Of a stretch of 64,000 nt of DNA, positions 9,695 to 21,031 are shown in pieces (position 1 is the stretch's first letter; every line of letters starts with the position of its first letter). The stretch comes from Cladophialophora immunda. Its lineage: Eukaryota > Ascomycota > Eurotiomycetes > Chaetothyriales > Herpotrichiellaceae. Position numbers and translations under genes: made by a program. The stretch is taken from assembly GCF_000835495.1 (NCBI RefSeq), contig NW_015622545.1:4232042-4296041 (forward strand). The letters run 5' to 3'. Under the pieces are notes generated by a model. That model searched no databases, was not told where the DNA came from, and was given only the letters and a program-made list of their open reading frames with translations.

Positions 9695-12019
9695 TCATCC
9701 AAAGCGATGCGGGAAGTCGAACTTTTGCTGGAGGTTATCCCTTTCTAGCCAGGAAAGAAGCTCATGGTATGTTCGATGATCATATGATGGCAAGTCTGTG
9801 CGTTCGGCACTTCCGTCAGTAGATTCAGATCGGTATTGATGGTGGGACTCTGTGTAACTTGTCGGGCTGGTCTCGCCGTTCGGAGAAAGGATGATTGAAG
9901 AGTTGGATGGCAAGCCATGTGCACGGTCGCGTACGTTCTCTATTCGGGAGGCCGTCCTCGACAGATCGACATTTTGCAATCTAGCCATGAGCGAGTTGAA
10001 GTCGGTTAGAACCCTGGCACAATCGGTTGCGTACTCTTTGTTGCTGCTTTGGTCCACCTCCAGGATGGAAATGACAAAACCCACTTCTTCATAGTCTTCT
10101 TGTGCCTCGTTATGGCCCAGAAGCTGATAAAGCTGCAGCGCGAGAGCAGCATTGAACAGATAATGCACGCTGGAAACCGACAGCCTTGCCGGCCGTTGCA
10201 AGTTTAGAAGTCGATGCCACAGATGGACGTTTCTTCTCGCAGCATCTGCACAGAGATCGAGTTCGGTCTTGTGCGATATCTCATGACCTGTGGTTCGACC
10301 GTTCAAAAGCATGTCCGCTGTGACTCTCTTGACGTTGATGAAAAGTAAAGGTCGAACAGTAAGGATAATAAGCTACGACGTCAGCGAAGTTGTCCTTGGA
10401 CCTTCTGGTCACCTCACCTGATTGTGCGCCATGTGCAGTTCCCCAACTGCCCGGTCTCGGCTCAAGTTCTCCTCTGTGCCTGCAACTGTGGCTGGGAGAC
10501 TTTCCGACCAAGATCTCAGCAACCTCAGGGACTTCTGGATGCACAAGGTCGTCATGACAGGTTCCTCGGTCTGTCGTGCAACATCATAAATGTTTGAGAC
10601 TATGTAGTTTGAGACTCTGGCAAGCTCAATATGAGCCCGAAGACCATCTGCGGGAGGCAGGTCACTTTATTCTGTCAGTCCATTGCAGGTACGATTCGAG
10701 AAACACTGTGCGAACCTTGAATCTCGTGGCATGTCTAATTTGATCGCCTCGTCGGATATAAGAGCTGGCCTCCCCATTAGACAACTCAACCAACTGCGAC
10801 TTGTTAGCGAGTCTGAAGACCAAGGGTCGAGCGCTGGATTTACCGGTCCAGGACGTAAACGGTCCAGAACAGCCGTTTGCCTTGCTCGTCGACCATCCAG
10901 GCACGATGAACGCCATGGACGATCAGAATATGCATTGCGACGCTGACATAGATGTATGCAGCATCACGTCGATTACTGTTAAGCAGGTAGAAGCCTAGAA
11001 GAGCTAGGACGGTTGCATCGTTAATAATTGAATCGTCAAGTGGATTTCCCAACAAGCCTTTTGCTCTGGCGAAAAAAGCCTGTCCAAATCCGGTCTCCCA
11101 AGGCGGTGCGCACTTTGGGTTAAATTGGCAGGCAACAGCGAATGCGGCATTGGCGGTCACGATATTGGGGCTGGCTTCGAGCGTCCTTACGCCGTCAACA
11201 TAAGCTCGATATTCATCCAGCACAGCCTGGACATCGATCCAGAAATAGATGCCACCAGAAGCGAAAGTCCCTTCGCCATCCTGGGCAGAGTGTTGGAATT
11301 CCGAGAGCATTGCCGCAGCCTGCTCGTTCGTCGCCGATATGAGAGGGTCCACCGTAGAGCTTAGCAGCGGACGACTATCATGGGTTTGATATTTTCCCAG
11401 TGCCGAGATGAAAGCTGTCGCATCGGGATTCGAGGCGCCTGACCAGGAAGCTTCAAAAGCCTGTGGGAACACCGTCGCCATGTATTCTCGCAAGTGGTTG
11501 AGAAAAGTGGCGCCTGAGGATTCACCGAGATAGCGAACCGTGCCATCCGGATCTTGGAGAATTCGCCCTTCCCGGAACTGTTGAGTGTCTTCGGCGATAT
11601 CCTGACTAAAATTTGGGGGAGGTTGTGATCCGTCGGGCGCATTGTGCTTTGCTTGGATATGCTGCATCAACTTGTCCCTCTCACGCTGCGAAGGGATGGC
11701 TTCTGCGAGTGCTTGTTCCAGCAACGCGCATCTCGCTTTGAGCGCGTCGTGCTCGAGGCGAGGAATCGAGACGGTCTGCACAACTTCAGGATACAAACAC
11801 TCGCGCGACGATTTGCGGCATCTCTCGCATGGCTGGCCTCCGGAGCATTTCGCGCGCTTAACATTGCAATTATTGCATCTTGATTCAAGAAGCCGAGAGT
11901 AAGTTTCCAGGCATGCAAGCAATGCAAGAGGCAGGGGAGGGATCCTACGCTTGGGCAACTCTCTTCCGCAGCTCCGGCGCAATTCTATGCCGCCGCGGGT
12001 TGACTGGCAGGCGTTCCAT
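9695..12019 (-). CDS. Zn2Cys6 transcription factor with fungal_trans domain
   Basis: A binuclear zinc-cluster regulator of 702 residues is read from five exons: complement(11949-12019), (10844-11878), (10716-10793), (10418-10664) and (9695-10372). The introns are 70, 50, 51 and 45 nt. Splicing exon 1 (MERLPVNPRRHRIAPELRKR) to exon 2 creates the zinc cluster ACNNCNVKRAKCSGG, with the canonical C-x2-C-x6-C-x5-C-x2-C-x6-C at residues 25-51. A short coiled coil follows (about 60-90). The middle homology region is typical of fungal_trans: FWTVYVLDRWLSCLMGRPA across intron 2, then DLPPADGLRAHIELARVSNY and LHMAHNQLIILTVRPLLF. Intron 3 uses an aataaag acceptor, chosen because it keeps DLPPADG coding. 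The gene sits between the SnoaL-MDR gene and the glycosidase gene, all on the same strand, so it may regulate them and the divergent transporter. That is inference from position. Confidence 0.87.
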
Positions 12020-12313
12020 AGGCGGCGGCTGACATGACGCGTGTTGGATCCAAGAAGATTGGCAGCGTGCTTCTAGAGGAGACTATAGCACGCATCTACC
12101 CCACCTCGCCTTCATCCTCCGTCTGGGCGCTGGTAGAGACTGAGAATGGACGAGGAGGCTTGATGGTGACAGCTGGTCAAGGAAGAAAAGATGCAGTTGC
12201 AAAACGGCTTGGTCTATCAAAGGAAGGTTTGCCGGGCCCCTTAATTTCTTCACAGCCTCCCTGCAGACTCCATATCCATATCCTGTCACCCTGTCTATGT
12301 ATTGCTCCCCCAG

Positions 12314-12481
12314 CATCCCTCATCCTGTTGGACATTGACGTCCTCCACGAGATGATCGCCAGAGGTACCTCTCTTTGACGCCTAGCTGACTCCATCTCCT
12401 ATCGCCATCCCTCATCCTGTTGGACATTGACGTCCCCCACGAGATGATCGCTAGAGGTACCTCTCTCTGGCGCCTGGCTGA
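12314..12481. repeat. Direct tandem duplication, two 76-bp copies at a 92-bp period
   Basis: Copies at 12314-12389 and 12406-12481 both begin catccctcatcctgttgg and both end in gctga, with about five substitutions between them. The second copy overlaps the last codons of the GH125-like gene and carries its TAG stop. In the first copy the same frame reads TGG instead of the stop and would stay open for about 13 more codons before a TGA. The duplication is recent enough to align by eye. Confidence 0.9.
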
Positions 12482-14642
12482 AGCAACCCGCTCCCAATCA
12501 TCGACCCAGGCCAACTAAACCAGGCTTTGCTTGTGCACTCTCCCGAATCACGATCGATAGCTTCCGAAAACGTCCCATCCCACAACATCACACCACAGAT
12601 CTTCTGCCAAGCAATAGCTTCCTCTTGAGTATTGCCAATCATCTGAGCATACTTCCATTGCTGGAAATATCCCAGGGTCCACGGTCCTGGCGTGTGAACG
12701 CTCCCTAGACCTCCAAACACCCCGTCTCCATAGTACCCTCCTTCATTCGCAGCCGTGAACGCAAATTCCATGGTGTTGTGCCATGCTTGTTTCTCATTGC
12801 TGGTTCTAATGAAACCCCACAAGGGAGCAAAAAGCGTCGGCAGGTCATTGGCATCGTGATAAAATGTCCGGTGACCAAACCCATCCACCAGGTACGAGAA
12901 GGAGGGCGGCCCTCGCTTCGAATCAGGACACAGGAAATGTTTCAACGTGGCGGTACGCACATCTTCGGCGAAATCTGCCAGATGCCTCCCCAACGGAGAA
13001 CCCGTCACCTGCGTCGTTACTTTCGCAAGCCTGGACAGCGCGTGCCATAGCAAGACGTGACTCGAGAAATGGAAGGGGTATTCCACGAGATCATCGCCTG
13101 GCGTCTCGTCGGTTGGAAAGAGTCCTGTGGACGGATCTCTCTTTGACTCAATGAGGTCCAAGACCTGAGACACAGCATCTGACTTGAGAATTTCTTCCAC
13201 AAACGCCTCCTCTTCTGGAAATGTCTCCCAGAAGTCACAGATCTCCAGGAGCGGATAGCACTGTTGGTCTAGCTGGAAAACTGCCCCATCTTTGGGCCGG
13301 CCCGTCGTGAGGTACGACCGATGCCAGAAATGGTGGGGTCGTTGTGCATATCGGAATATCCAGGTCAGATGGCCCTTCGCCGTGGCTTTGATCTCTTCAG
13401 AGTAAGCAGCACAAGTTTGTGCCTCCGACAGTCGACCAAGGTTTCGATACACCTGGATCAAGAATTGAATCTGCCAACTTTTTTCGGGTTAGCAGCGACA
13501 ATCAGGACGTGTTGATACTCACTAGTTGTCTCTCATCCAACCGAGCGGCAAAGCAACGTGATCTGTGAGGAGGCAAACGGCATGCTTGGAGGCCGACAGC
13601 GGGACGGCGCAATTACCGAGGATATACTCAAGATTGCGGCGTACGATGAATTTGCCGGTAGTCTCTTGGTCTCGCCAGAGCAGCGGCAATCCGACTGCAG
13701 GGGAGATGTTTGAGTCGCGAGAGGTCTGAGGACAAATTCCTGGTCGGAGGTTGAATTTTGCAGTCAGCGTCCTTGACGTTCCTGGCGGAATTTCTAAGGC
13801 CTGAGAATATGCCCCTTTTGCAGGAGAGTTCACGAAAGTGGCTTCTTGGATAGACGCCTGCATATCGACCCGCTGACGGTCGCTTTCCAGATGTCCTTGA
13901 AGATGTGCACCAAGGGGGACGTTGACGATCAGAAAGCGCTGGCCCTCTTCGACGAAGCTGAATTTGTTCTCTGACTTGGGCATGGGGATCGGTCCACCTT
14001 CGGTAAGTTGCCCATACTAATTCATCGTTAGCAGCGGCGAGCGGCTATCCGAAACACGGAGCATGCGAAGAGCTTCAGAGCTCCCGACATTGCGCCATGT
14101 GTGATGCGAGAGACTTACCGATGCCCGGTTGACGCTGATACCACAATCCATAGTGTACCTCAAATAGGAGGTCGAGTCACAAGAAGACTTCACCTCGGAA
14201 GATTGAATGACCTCTCCATCTTCGGTGACGCGCAGAGACGTCGTTATTACAAGTCCGTCAACAGTGCTGTACGATACTGTTGCTCGCCCCAAACCGTCCA
14301 GGGTTGTCGTCGTGTCTCGAGCCTCGACATCGAAACGCAGCCCAAAGCCTGGAGTGCCTGTCTTGACAGACTTCAGCATTCGAGCTCGGTACTCTCTTAC
14401 GTACGGAGTGTCTCTGAATCTCGTTCCGTCGAACTGCTCGTAAGGCTCCGCGAGTACAATTCCATGCTTGGGATGGAACGCGCTTATTTGCAGGACCTGG
14501 CCTCGTTGTCAGCATTTTTGTACCTTTGAAGCCCGGAAGTCACCAATACCGTCCCACGAAAGTCCGTCGAAACGGAAACACCATTGAAGCCTATGTCGAG
14601 AGTCTTTGATCGCTTCCCAGGATCCCCGTTGTCAAATGCCAT
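12451..14642 (-). CDS. Six-hairpin glycoside hydrolase, GH125-like
   Basis: Four exons, complement(14550-14642), (14119-14496), (13523-14016) and (12451-13477), with introns of 53, 102 and 45 nt, encode 663 residues. The N-terminal third is a beta-rich region (DIGFNGVSVSTDF, then VLQISAFHPKHG and APYEQF-like EPYEQFDGTRF). The rest looks like an (alpha/alpha)6 glycosidase: LPLGWMRDNYWQIQF across intron 3, FQLDQQCYPLLEICDFW, FHFSSHVLLWHAL, GGLGSVHTPGPWTLGYF and SKAWFSWPGSMIG. These recall exo-alpha-mannosidases of family GH125, but the match is partial and I cannot place the catalytic acids. No signal peptide is visible, so it may act in the cytosol on imported oligosaccharides or glycosides. 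The 3' end lies in a tandem duplication that supplies the present stop codon. It is divergent from the MFS gene at 15300. Confidence 0.62.
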
Positions 14643-15299
14643 CGTGGTCGATGGGTAGATTGCAGCGAGTTTCTATCTGAATAACCCGGCTCGACCCTGA
14701 TGCCCCGGCAGCCGGGGAACTCCCTGGTACTTATGGAGAGGAGCATTTTTAGAATGGAGCATCTGAACCACTCCTATTATGAATGACATGCACAACCACG
14801 GGTACTCTAACCGCCTGGTTGATCAAGCTGAGTTCCAACCCCGCACTGCAACCTTGTCAAAACTGGATGGCTGCTCCTGTCTGGGGTTCCTTTGAAGATG
14901 GACCGACCTGCCAAGCCTTGTGGAAGGAAAAAAATGGCACAGTCTGACGCACTCTCGAGATAACAACGAGGTAGCCGCCAGATCAAATAGCTGATATCGT
15001 CAATTGAGGATAGGGGTATCCTTGCGTATAACAATAGAGTACATGTCTTTATAGATGGTTGGTATCTTGGAGCGAATAAGTTAGAGTAACCACTATTAGA
15101 GAACCCTCTTCTCGCGAGACTGTGCCATTTGTTTTTGACATCACTCTTTTTACCCCAGCTCTCTCCAACGTTTCGATCGCCAAACAGGTGGGATATAGAC
15201 GGCTACCGTACCCGCGCACGGAATTTCACCATCATGTCTATGGGCATCTATAAAAGCTGGGCCACTTGCTTCAGGTGAGGGCGGGATGTGTGCTTTCGT
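14643..15299. promoter_or_regulatory. Divergent promoter region, glycosidase and MFS transporter genes
   Basis: The 657-base region separates two divergently transcribed genes and is likely to hold both promoters. A good TATA box (TATAAAAG at 15249-15256) faces the MFS gene, about 45 bases before its first in-frame ATG at 15300. Shared control of both genes by the neighbouring Zn2Cys6 protein would be sensible, but I did not identify a binding site with confidence. Confidence 0.55.
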
Positions 15300-17521
15300 A
15301 TGAACAACTCGGAGTCACAGTCCTGCTCGATCACTGGTTCTGCAAAAACATCTCCCTTGTTGATCCAGATGTCTGAAAAACACCAGTCAGACCATGTCGA
15401 GGCCGGTTGGTCTCCCGTCGAGACCGAACCTCAAGCGAGCGCAAATGTGCCTGCTGGCCACGTTCCCATGACAAATGAGGAGAAGGCTTTGAGCCGGGCG
15501 TTGAACCGAAAATTCGACATCGCCCTCTTGCCTTTTCTGTCGTTGCTGTATCTCTTCAACGGCCTGGATCGGGGCAACGTGGGAAATGCCGAGACACAAG
15601 GTACGTCCATATCGCCCACGTCGTTTTTGTCAAACTCCCTCCTAATCCGTCGTACCAGGCTTCACCAAGGACATTGGAGCTCAGCCAGACGATCTCAACC
15701 TGGCCGTGAGCTTGTTCTTCATCACTTTTGTGCTGTTTCAGCCTCCCTCCGCTGCAGTCGGAAGATACCTTGGCGCGAAGAACTGGGTGCCTGTCATCAT
15801 GGTTTGCTGGGGCATCCTCACCATCTGCCAGGCTTTTATCAAAGGACGAGGTTTGACGGAGCAATCAACGGCTGCTGAGAACAATGTTGACCCGGTGCTA
15901 GGCACGCTGATTGGTACGCGACTACTCATTGGCCTTTTCGTAAGTCTTTCTCTTATGGCTTGGACCGGCGCCGGCGAAACCGGGATAGGCGATTCCTGAT
16001 AGACATATTTCATACTAACGCCGCGGCAGGAAGCAGGATTCTATCCTTGCTGTAAGTCCACCCTGAAGATTCTCTCGGCGCGCTGTGCAGCGGCGATGTC
16101 CTCACAATGGACGACGTTACCAGGCAACGCTGACATTATACGTATCCCAGGTGTTTTCTACTTGTCAACTTTCTATACGCGCTTCGACCTCGCTGTACGC
16201 ATTGGCCTCTTTTACGGACAATATGCCGTCGCCGGTGCATTCTCTGGCTGCATTGGTAAGTAGGCCCCCCCCCCTCGGGGGGCCCCCCCCCGAGGGTGTA
16301 TAGCAAAGGCGAACACCGGCTGACGATCGAAAAGCGTATGGGATTTTCCACATCAAGACCGGTTCGCTCAAAAACTGGCAATACCTCTTCATCATCGAAG
16401 GGGGCGCCACGTGCCTGATCGCCATCATTGCGTGGTTCTGGCTGCCCCTCGGCCCCGGTAGTGCGTGGTTTCTGAAAGAGAAGGATCGCGCGTACGCGGC
16501 GGAGCGTATCCGTCTGGATAACGCGATGTACGCGCAGCACACCTATGGCGACAGCGGGGTCGAGAAGGAGAGGTTGACGCGGCGGGATGTGATTGAGACA
16601 GCATATGATTGGAAATTGTGGTTCGTGTTATTCTTCAACATTCTGGCCAGCGTCCCCGGTCAAGCATTCTCGGTGTTTCTCCCTCTGGTGGTTGCCGGGC
16701 TGGGATATTCCTCCATCGAGGCGAACTTGGTAAGCGGCTCACCGCCCTCGTATGCGCAAGAAAAGACTCTAATCCCAGCAGATGTCGGTGCCGCCATATA
16801 TCTGTGGAGCAGTTGGGCTGTACATCTTCGCCGTCAGCTCCGATCGAGCGTAAGCGAATCCCTGTCAGTTATCTGACGACACCATTGACGCAGTGTCTCA
16901 GGAAGGAACGGGGCTATCACATCTTTGTCGGGCTCCTGATCACCCTCATCGGGCTGATCATCACGGTAACCGTCCAGGGCCACGGCGGGAAGTACGCTGG
17001 CTTGTGCATCTTGCTGTTTGGCAGCTACATCTCTGCGCCCCTGACCGTGGCCTGGTTGAGCGGGAACACTCCTGGTACGTTCGGGGAGCCCGCCCATCCC
17101 AAAGTTTTGAGGCAACTCTTGCTGATAGCAGGCACCCCATCTAGAACCCGGCAAGAGAGCCCTCGTGCTGGGCGTGAACGGGTTTGGGAACCTGTCGGGG
17201 GTCATCGGCTCACAGCTCTTCCGGGCATCATACGCGCCCAAGTACTTGGTGTTAGTTCAAACCCCATTACACCTCCTACTCTTCATACGAAACCGCCGAC
17301 TTACCCTTTTTTTTTTCTTTTTACACAGACCATTTTATGTGACACTGGCATTCATCGCCGTTGCGCTGGCCGGATACCTTGCCTACCGTTTCACATTGGC
17401 GGCGGTGAACAAGCGACGGCAGGCCAAACTGGCGGCCATGAGCCCCGAAGAGATCGAAGACGAGAAAGTCAACCCTCGGCGATATGCGGACAAGAAGTAC
17501 ACGTTCATTTACGGCCTGTAA
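15300..17521 (+). CDS. MFS transporter, anion:cation symporter (Dal5/Tna1-like) family
   Basis: Nine exons (15300-15600, 15659-15939, 16030-16051, 16151-16255, 16335-16729, 16782-16849, 16902-17074, 17145-17250, 17329-17521) encode a plasma-membrane permease of about 510 residues. Diagnostic features are LNRKFDIALLPFLSLLYLFN then LDRGNVGNAETQG, LGTLIGTRLLIGLFEAGFYP, YTRFDLAVRIGLFYG, KDWKLW-like YDWKLWFVLFFNI, and the last loop GNTPEPGKRALVLGVNGF. These fit the family that moves allantoate, nicotinate, pantothenate and other organic anions. The intron 7-8 junctions were chosen to restore those blocks. The last intron uses gttagt at 17251 to keep frame (KYLVPFYV). A second ATG at 15369 (MSEKHQ) is an alternative start. 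Intron 4 contains an unusual C/G palindrome. Divergence from the GH125-like gene suggests a joint uptake and breakdown role (inference). Confidence 0.85.
16264..16298. repeat. C-tract/G-tract palindrome inside an intron
   Basis: Within the fourth intron of the transporter gene, a run of about ten C, then TCGGGGGG, then about nine C and GAGGG, makes an inverted repeat of CCCTCGGGGGG type. It could form a strong hairpin in DNA or pre-mRNA, and is also a likely place for sequencing or assembly error in tract length. Confidence 0.7.
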
Positions 17522-18221
17522 CGCCGTCTCCTCGTGGGCAGGGCTCCATTATGGCCCCGGTCGGCGGGCCTCGTCCAATCGTTGTTGGTCCACGATATCC
17601 CTACGAGTCACTGGGATCAGCAAGGACACTTTGGTTTTGGTGTCTTTCAGAGTTCGTTGGAGATTCCGGCACATGGCGCAAAGGCGCTCGGGGTTGGCAT
17701 GCCGCGGTAGCATCCAGAGCATCCAGGAGCAGGAGCACGTAGAGAGGGCTCTAATGATCAGATGATCGGAGTGGTGACAAGTCACGTTTCCTGGTGGTAA
17801 CTTGTATCAGCGTGTCCTCTTCAATGGCCCATCTGTCCGTCTCGCTTCCTGATCACATGCTTTCGAGTGCCATCGAGCACTTCCCGCAGTATCGTACTAA
17901 GCTACCAAGAGAGTCAGCTACGCAGCGGAAGCTGTCCTCCGAGCAATCGACTATACAGGACTGTCCCTGCACCTCAGCCGGGCACTGGGTTCAGATAGTA
18001 AGCTCTTTTACCCACCCTAGCTGCTCTATGCTCTTACGCTTCTGCCTAACATCTCCATTGGATGGCGCTTTTCTCGCGATTCATAGCACCAACGACGCAT
18101 GGAGTGCGATTCTTGTAACCTTTCAACATGGGGGCATCAGTCCTGTTCGGCGGTAGAGCGACCACCACAGTTACTTACCTCGTTGATGGCTGTAATCCAG
18201 CCCTTTCCGCGTTGAACGTGG
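17522..18221. other. Convergent intergenic region
   Basis: This 700-base region lies between the ends of the MFS transporter gene and the NACHT-ankyrin gene. No gene or RNA feature can be supported here. Confidence 0.5.
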
Positions 18222-21031
18222 CTAGGCTGTGCCGCTTGAGCCGCGGCTTCTGGATCTCTGAACCTTTTGATACTGCTTCTCTTCGATGAGTCGCTGGATA
18301 TCCTTGTGGTTTGACGCCTGCGCCCAGTCACTAGCACCTCTGCCTTCTAAATCCACAGCCGGGATATCTATTTCCTCCAAGGCGAGAAGCTCCTGTACCA
18401 CGCTCGTACGCCCTTCGTCGGCTGCCCACATCAAAGCAGTCTTGCCTTTGTCGTCTCTGGCATTTACATCCACCCAGCCCGAGGACACCAGTGTTCGGAC
18501 AATGGCCGCATGGCCATGCTCTGCAGCCAAGAATAAAGCCGTCCTTCTGGCAGATCTGTATCTGTCCCTCCAGTCGGGGTTCAAGCAATGTCGTTCAAGC
18601 ACGATGCCGAGGGCCTCATCTTGTCCCTTTGCGGCCACTTCGAGGAAAAGTTCCGAGATGAGATCGCGCCCGTCGTGATGAGACCGTTTAGCCATCGCAT
18701 CTAGGATTTTCCCCGCTATTTCGGCTTTCTGTTGCGCTGCTGCCCACTGGAATGCTGTCCATTTTCGCTTTCGATCGGTGTCGGCGAGATCAATGTCTCT
18801 GCAACGAAGAAGTTGATCCACCACGGGGGCGTGGCCACTTCCCGCTGCCCATGACAACGCAGCCCGACCATCGTCATCGTCTTTAGCATTGGGAGAAGCT
18901 CCGTGCTCCAGCAAAGCCGTCACAATCTGTACATGGCCTTTTCTTGCCGCAGTCGCAAGAGGGCTGGGACCAAGGTTGGGGTTTGCTATTCCTTCGACGA
19001 CTTCACTCTGTTCCAAGAGGAGCCTGACGACATCCTCGGACCCAGACGTCGCAGCCCAATACAGACAAGTACACCGGTGTTGATCACTCCACGACACCTT
19101 GGCTGAAAACCCAGGCCGAAGGAAAATCTTGGTGACATCTGTGAATCCCTTCCAGGCGGAAACCATGACCGGCGACATACCTTCATCATCTCGGGCATTG
19201 AAGTCGACGCCTTGGTCGTTCAGGAGCAGCTCGACCATCTCGACGCGATTCTTTGCAACCGCCCACCACAGTGGAGTTCGACGCTTTGAGTCCCGAGCAT
19301 TGAGATCGAGGTCGATTTTCCCGTGCTGGGAAGCCGAGAGCGCCAGTTCCGTGACGGATGTCAAATTGTGGTGAGCCAGAATATGGAGGAAGGATTGGTT
19401 TTGGATATGCTCTTCATGATTGAAGAACTTGTACACTTGGAAGGAGAGCTCTCTGCAGCGAGTGACGTGCATGGTTTTAAAGAGAAGTGGCCACAGCGTT
19501 CGCAGTCTACTAAATCCTACCAGCTGAACATGGGCTGGCCAGAAAGCAGCCGCGTATTCGACAAAAGGCTGAGTGTCGACCAGGACTTTGTATTTAGCGG
19601 CACATTTGGCCTTTTCACTTTCACGAAACGGATGATATGATTCTCCAGTACTTGTGAGATACATCAGGCAGGTTTCGGCAACCTCCAGGTGCAGCTGCTG
19701 GAATTTGTCCTCGGGCCATGTCTGGAGAAGGTAGTCTCTCAACGAAGGGTGAAAGAAGTGGATTCGATCACCTTGGATCTTCAATGCTTCTTCGCCCAAA
19801 CGGATCCTATCACGGACTTCATCACCAGTGCTTCCCAAGCTGATGAGGTTTGCCAAAGGACTTCCCTTGAGGTTCGTGATAGCAGCCAGTTCAGCAGTGC
19901 TCAGGGGCCGTTGCACCACGGCCACGAGTCCGAGTAGGGATAAAGTCTGGGTTTGAGCTCGCGCGACGATCTCTGCAACCATTGTCTTCATCTCGGCGGG
20001 TATGCTCTTCACCAGATCGTTGTACTTGTCAGGCGCCTCCTTCCTAAGCAGATGGATCATCGATACTGTCCATCTGAAGTTTCCAGCGGCCTTTTCGACC
20101 AGGTCACCCTCAGTGGTCATTCGTTGGTTCTCATCCATCCGATAATGTCTGAAGCCCCGGACGTGGTCGGCGATGTACTGCTTGATGTCGGACTCATTCA
20201 GTTGTTTGCCATCCGTGTCAGTAAAGTGTACAATTTTGGCATTCTCCAGCTTGCAAATCTTGGACCTGATTGCTTCACAGGGCCTGCTGGTGATGAAGAA
20301 CCTTGGTTTCTGGTAGTGGTTGTTAGTGCTTGCCTGAGGCTTCTCAACCAGGCATTTGAAGAGCTCCGTGGTCTCTGTTTCATCACAGTCATCCAAAGCA
20401 TCGATGATACAGTACCACTCTTCCGGCCCAGGATCAGACATCATGTTGATGAATATATTGCTTAGCCCCCAAGTAGATTCTAGCAGTTTTGGGCCCCGCG
20501 TCTCGTACTCTGGCTTGCAATGCCCCCATCCGAGACGCGAAATTTGCAGCATGCACTGATGGATCAAGCTGGTCAGGATGGAGACTACTTGGGAAGTTTC
20601 TTTCTTCCTGCGATCGCAGAAGAAGTATATCGTCCGCTTGTTCTTGTCCTCAAGGGTGGTGAGCAAGTGTTTGGCGAGAACTGTCTTGCCAGCCCCAGGG
20701 TTGCCCACAATCCAGACCAGGCTGGATGAGTCGCTCAACCAACTCTTGATATCAGGATGGCTCTCAGACCACCCAAGAGTCTGGCCATGTGGGCACTCGA
20801 CTTGGTATCTAAACCCATCATTGTTGAATTGGCCAAACTGCTGCATCATTTCGTTATAGGAGTTGTCTGAACCTAGTCGAGGGTAAGCCTTTGTCCTGCT
20901 GGCACGCGGCCTATCGAACTCATACCTGTGCCAAAGTTGATCTGCTCAGCGTGGAGCGACTGATTACCGAGGACTATGTCGGAACCATCAATGTTGCCAT
21001 ATTGCTCAAAGCTAGTCTGTCGCGGTGCCAT
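18222..21031 (-). CDS. NACHT-ankyrin NLR with N-terminal amyloid-type signalling motif
   Basis: This STAND/NLR protein has 918 residues from two exons, complement(20926-21031) and complement(18222-20872), joined across a 53-nt intron (INFGTG then SDNSYNEMM). The NACHT domain has Walker A GNPGAGKT (residues 92-99) and Walker B WYCIIDALDD (188-197), then ITSRP and the FHPSLRDYLL region typical of fungal NACHT proteins. From about residue 555 to 905 there are ankyrin repeats (RRTPLWWAVAKNRVEMVELL, GPSPLATAARKGHVQIV, KTALMWAADEGRTSVV). No enzyme or HeLo domain precedes NACHT. Instead residues 11-36 carry a short motif, YGNIDGSDIVLGNQ ending INFG, that also occurs at the C terminus of the HeLo-like protein and twice in a small protein upstream. 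This is the layout of NLRs such as Podospora NWD2 and Chaetomium PNT1 that template amyloid in a partner. The NACHT/ankyrin call is firm; the amyloid role is inference. Confidence 0.9.
20926..21001 (-). other. Amyloid-type motif in the NLR N terminus
   Basis: Residues 11-36 of the NLR contain G-N-x-x-G-S-D-I-V-L-G-N-Q, a spacer, then Q-I-N-F-G. The pattern G..N..G-[SA]-[ND]-[VI]-[VL]-x-G...[VI]-x-F-G is shared with three other copies in this window. It precedes the NACHT domain directly, where amyloid motifs sit in known fungal NLRs. Confidence 0.65.
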
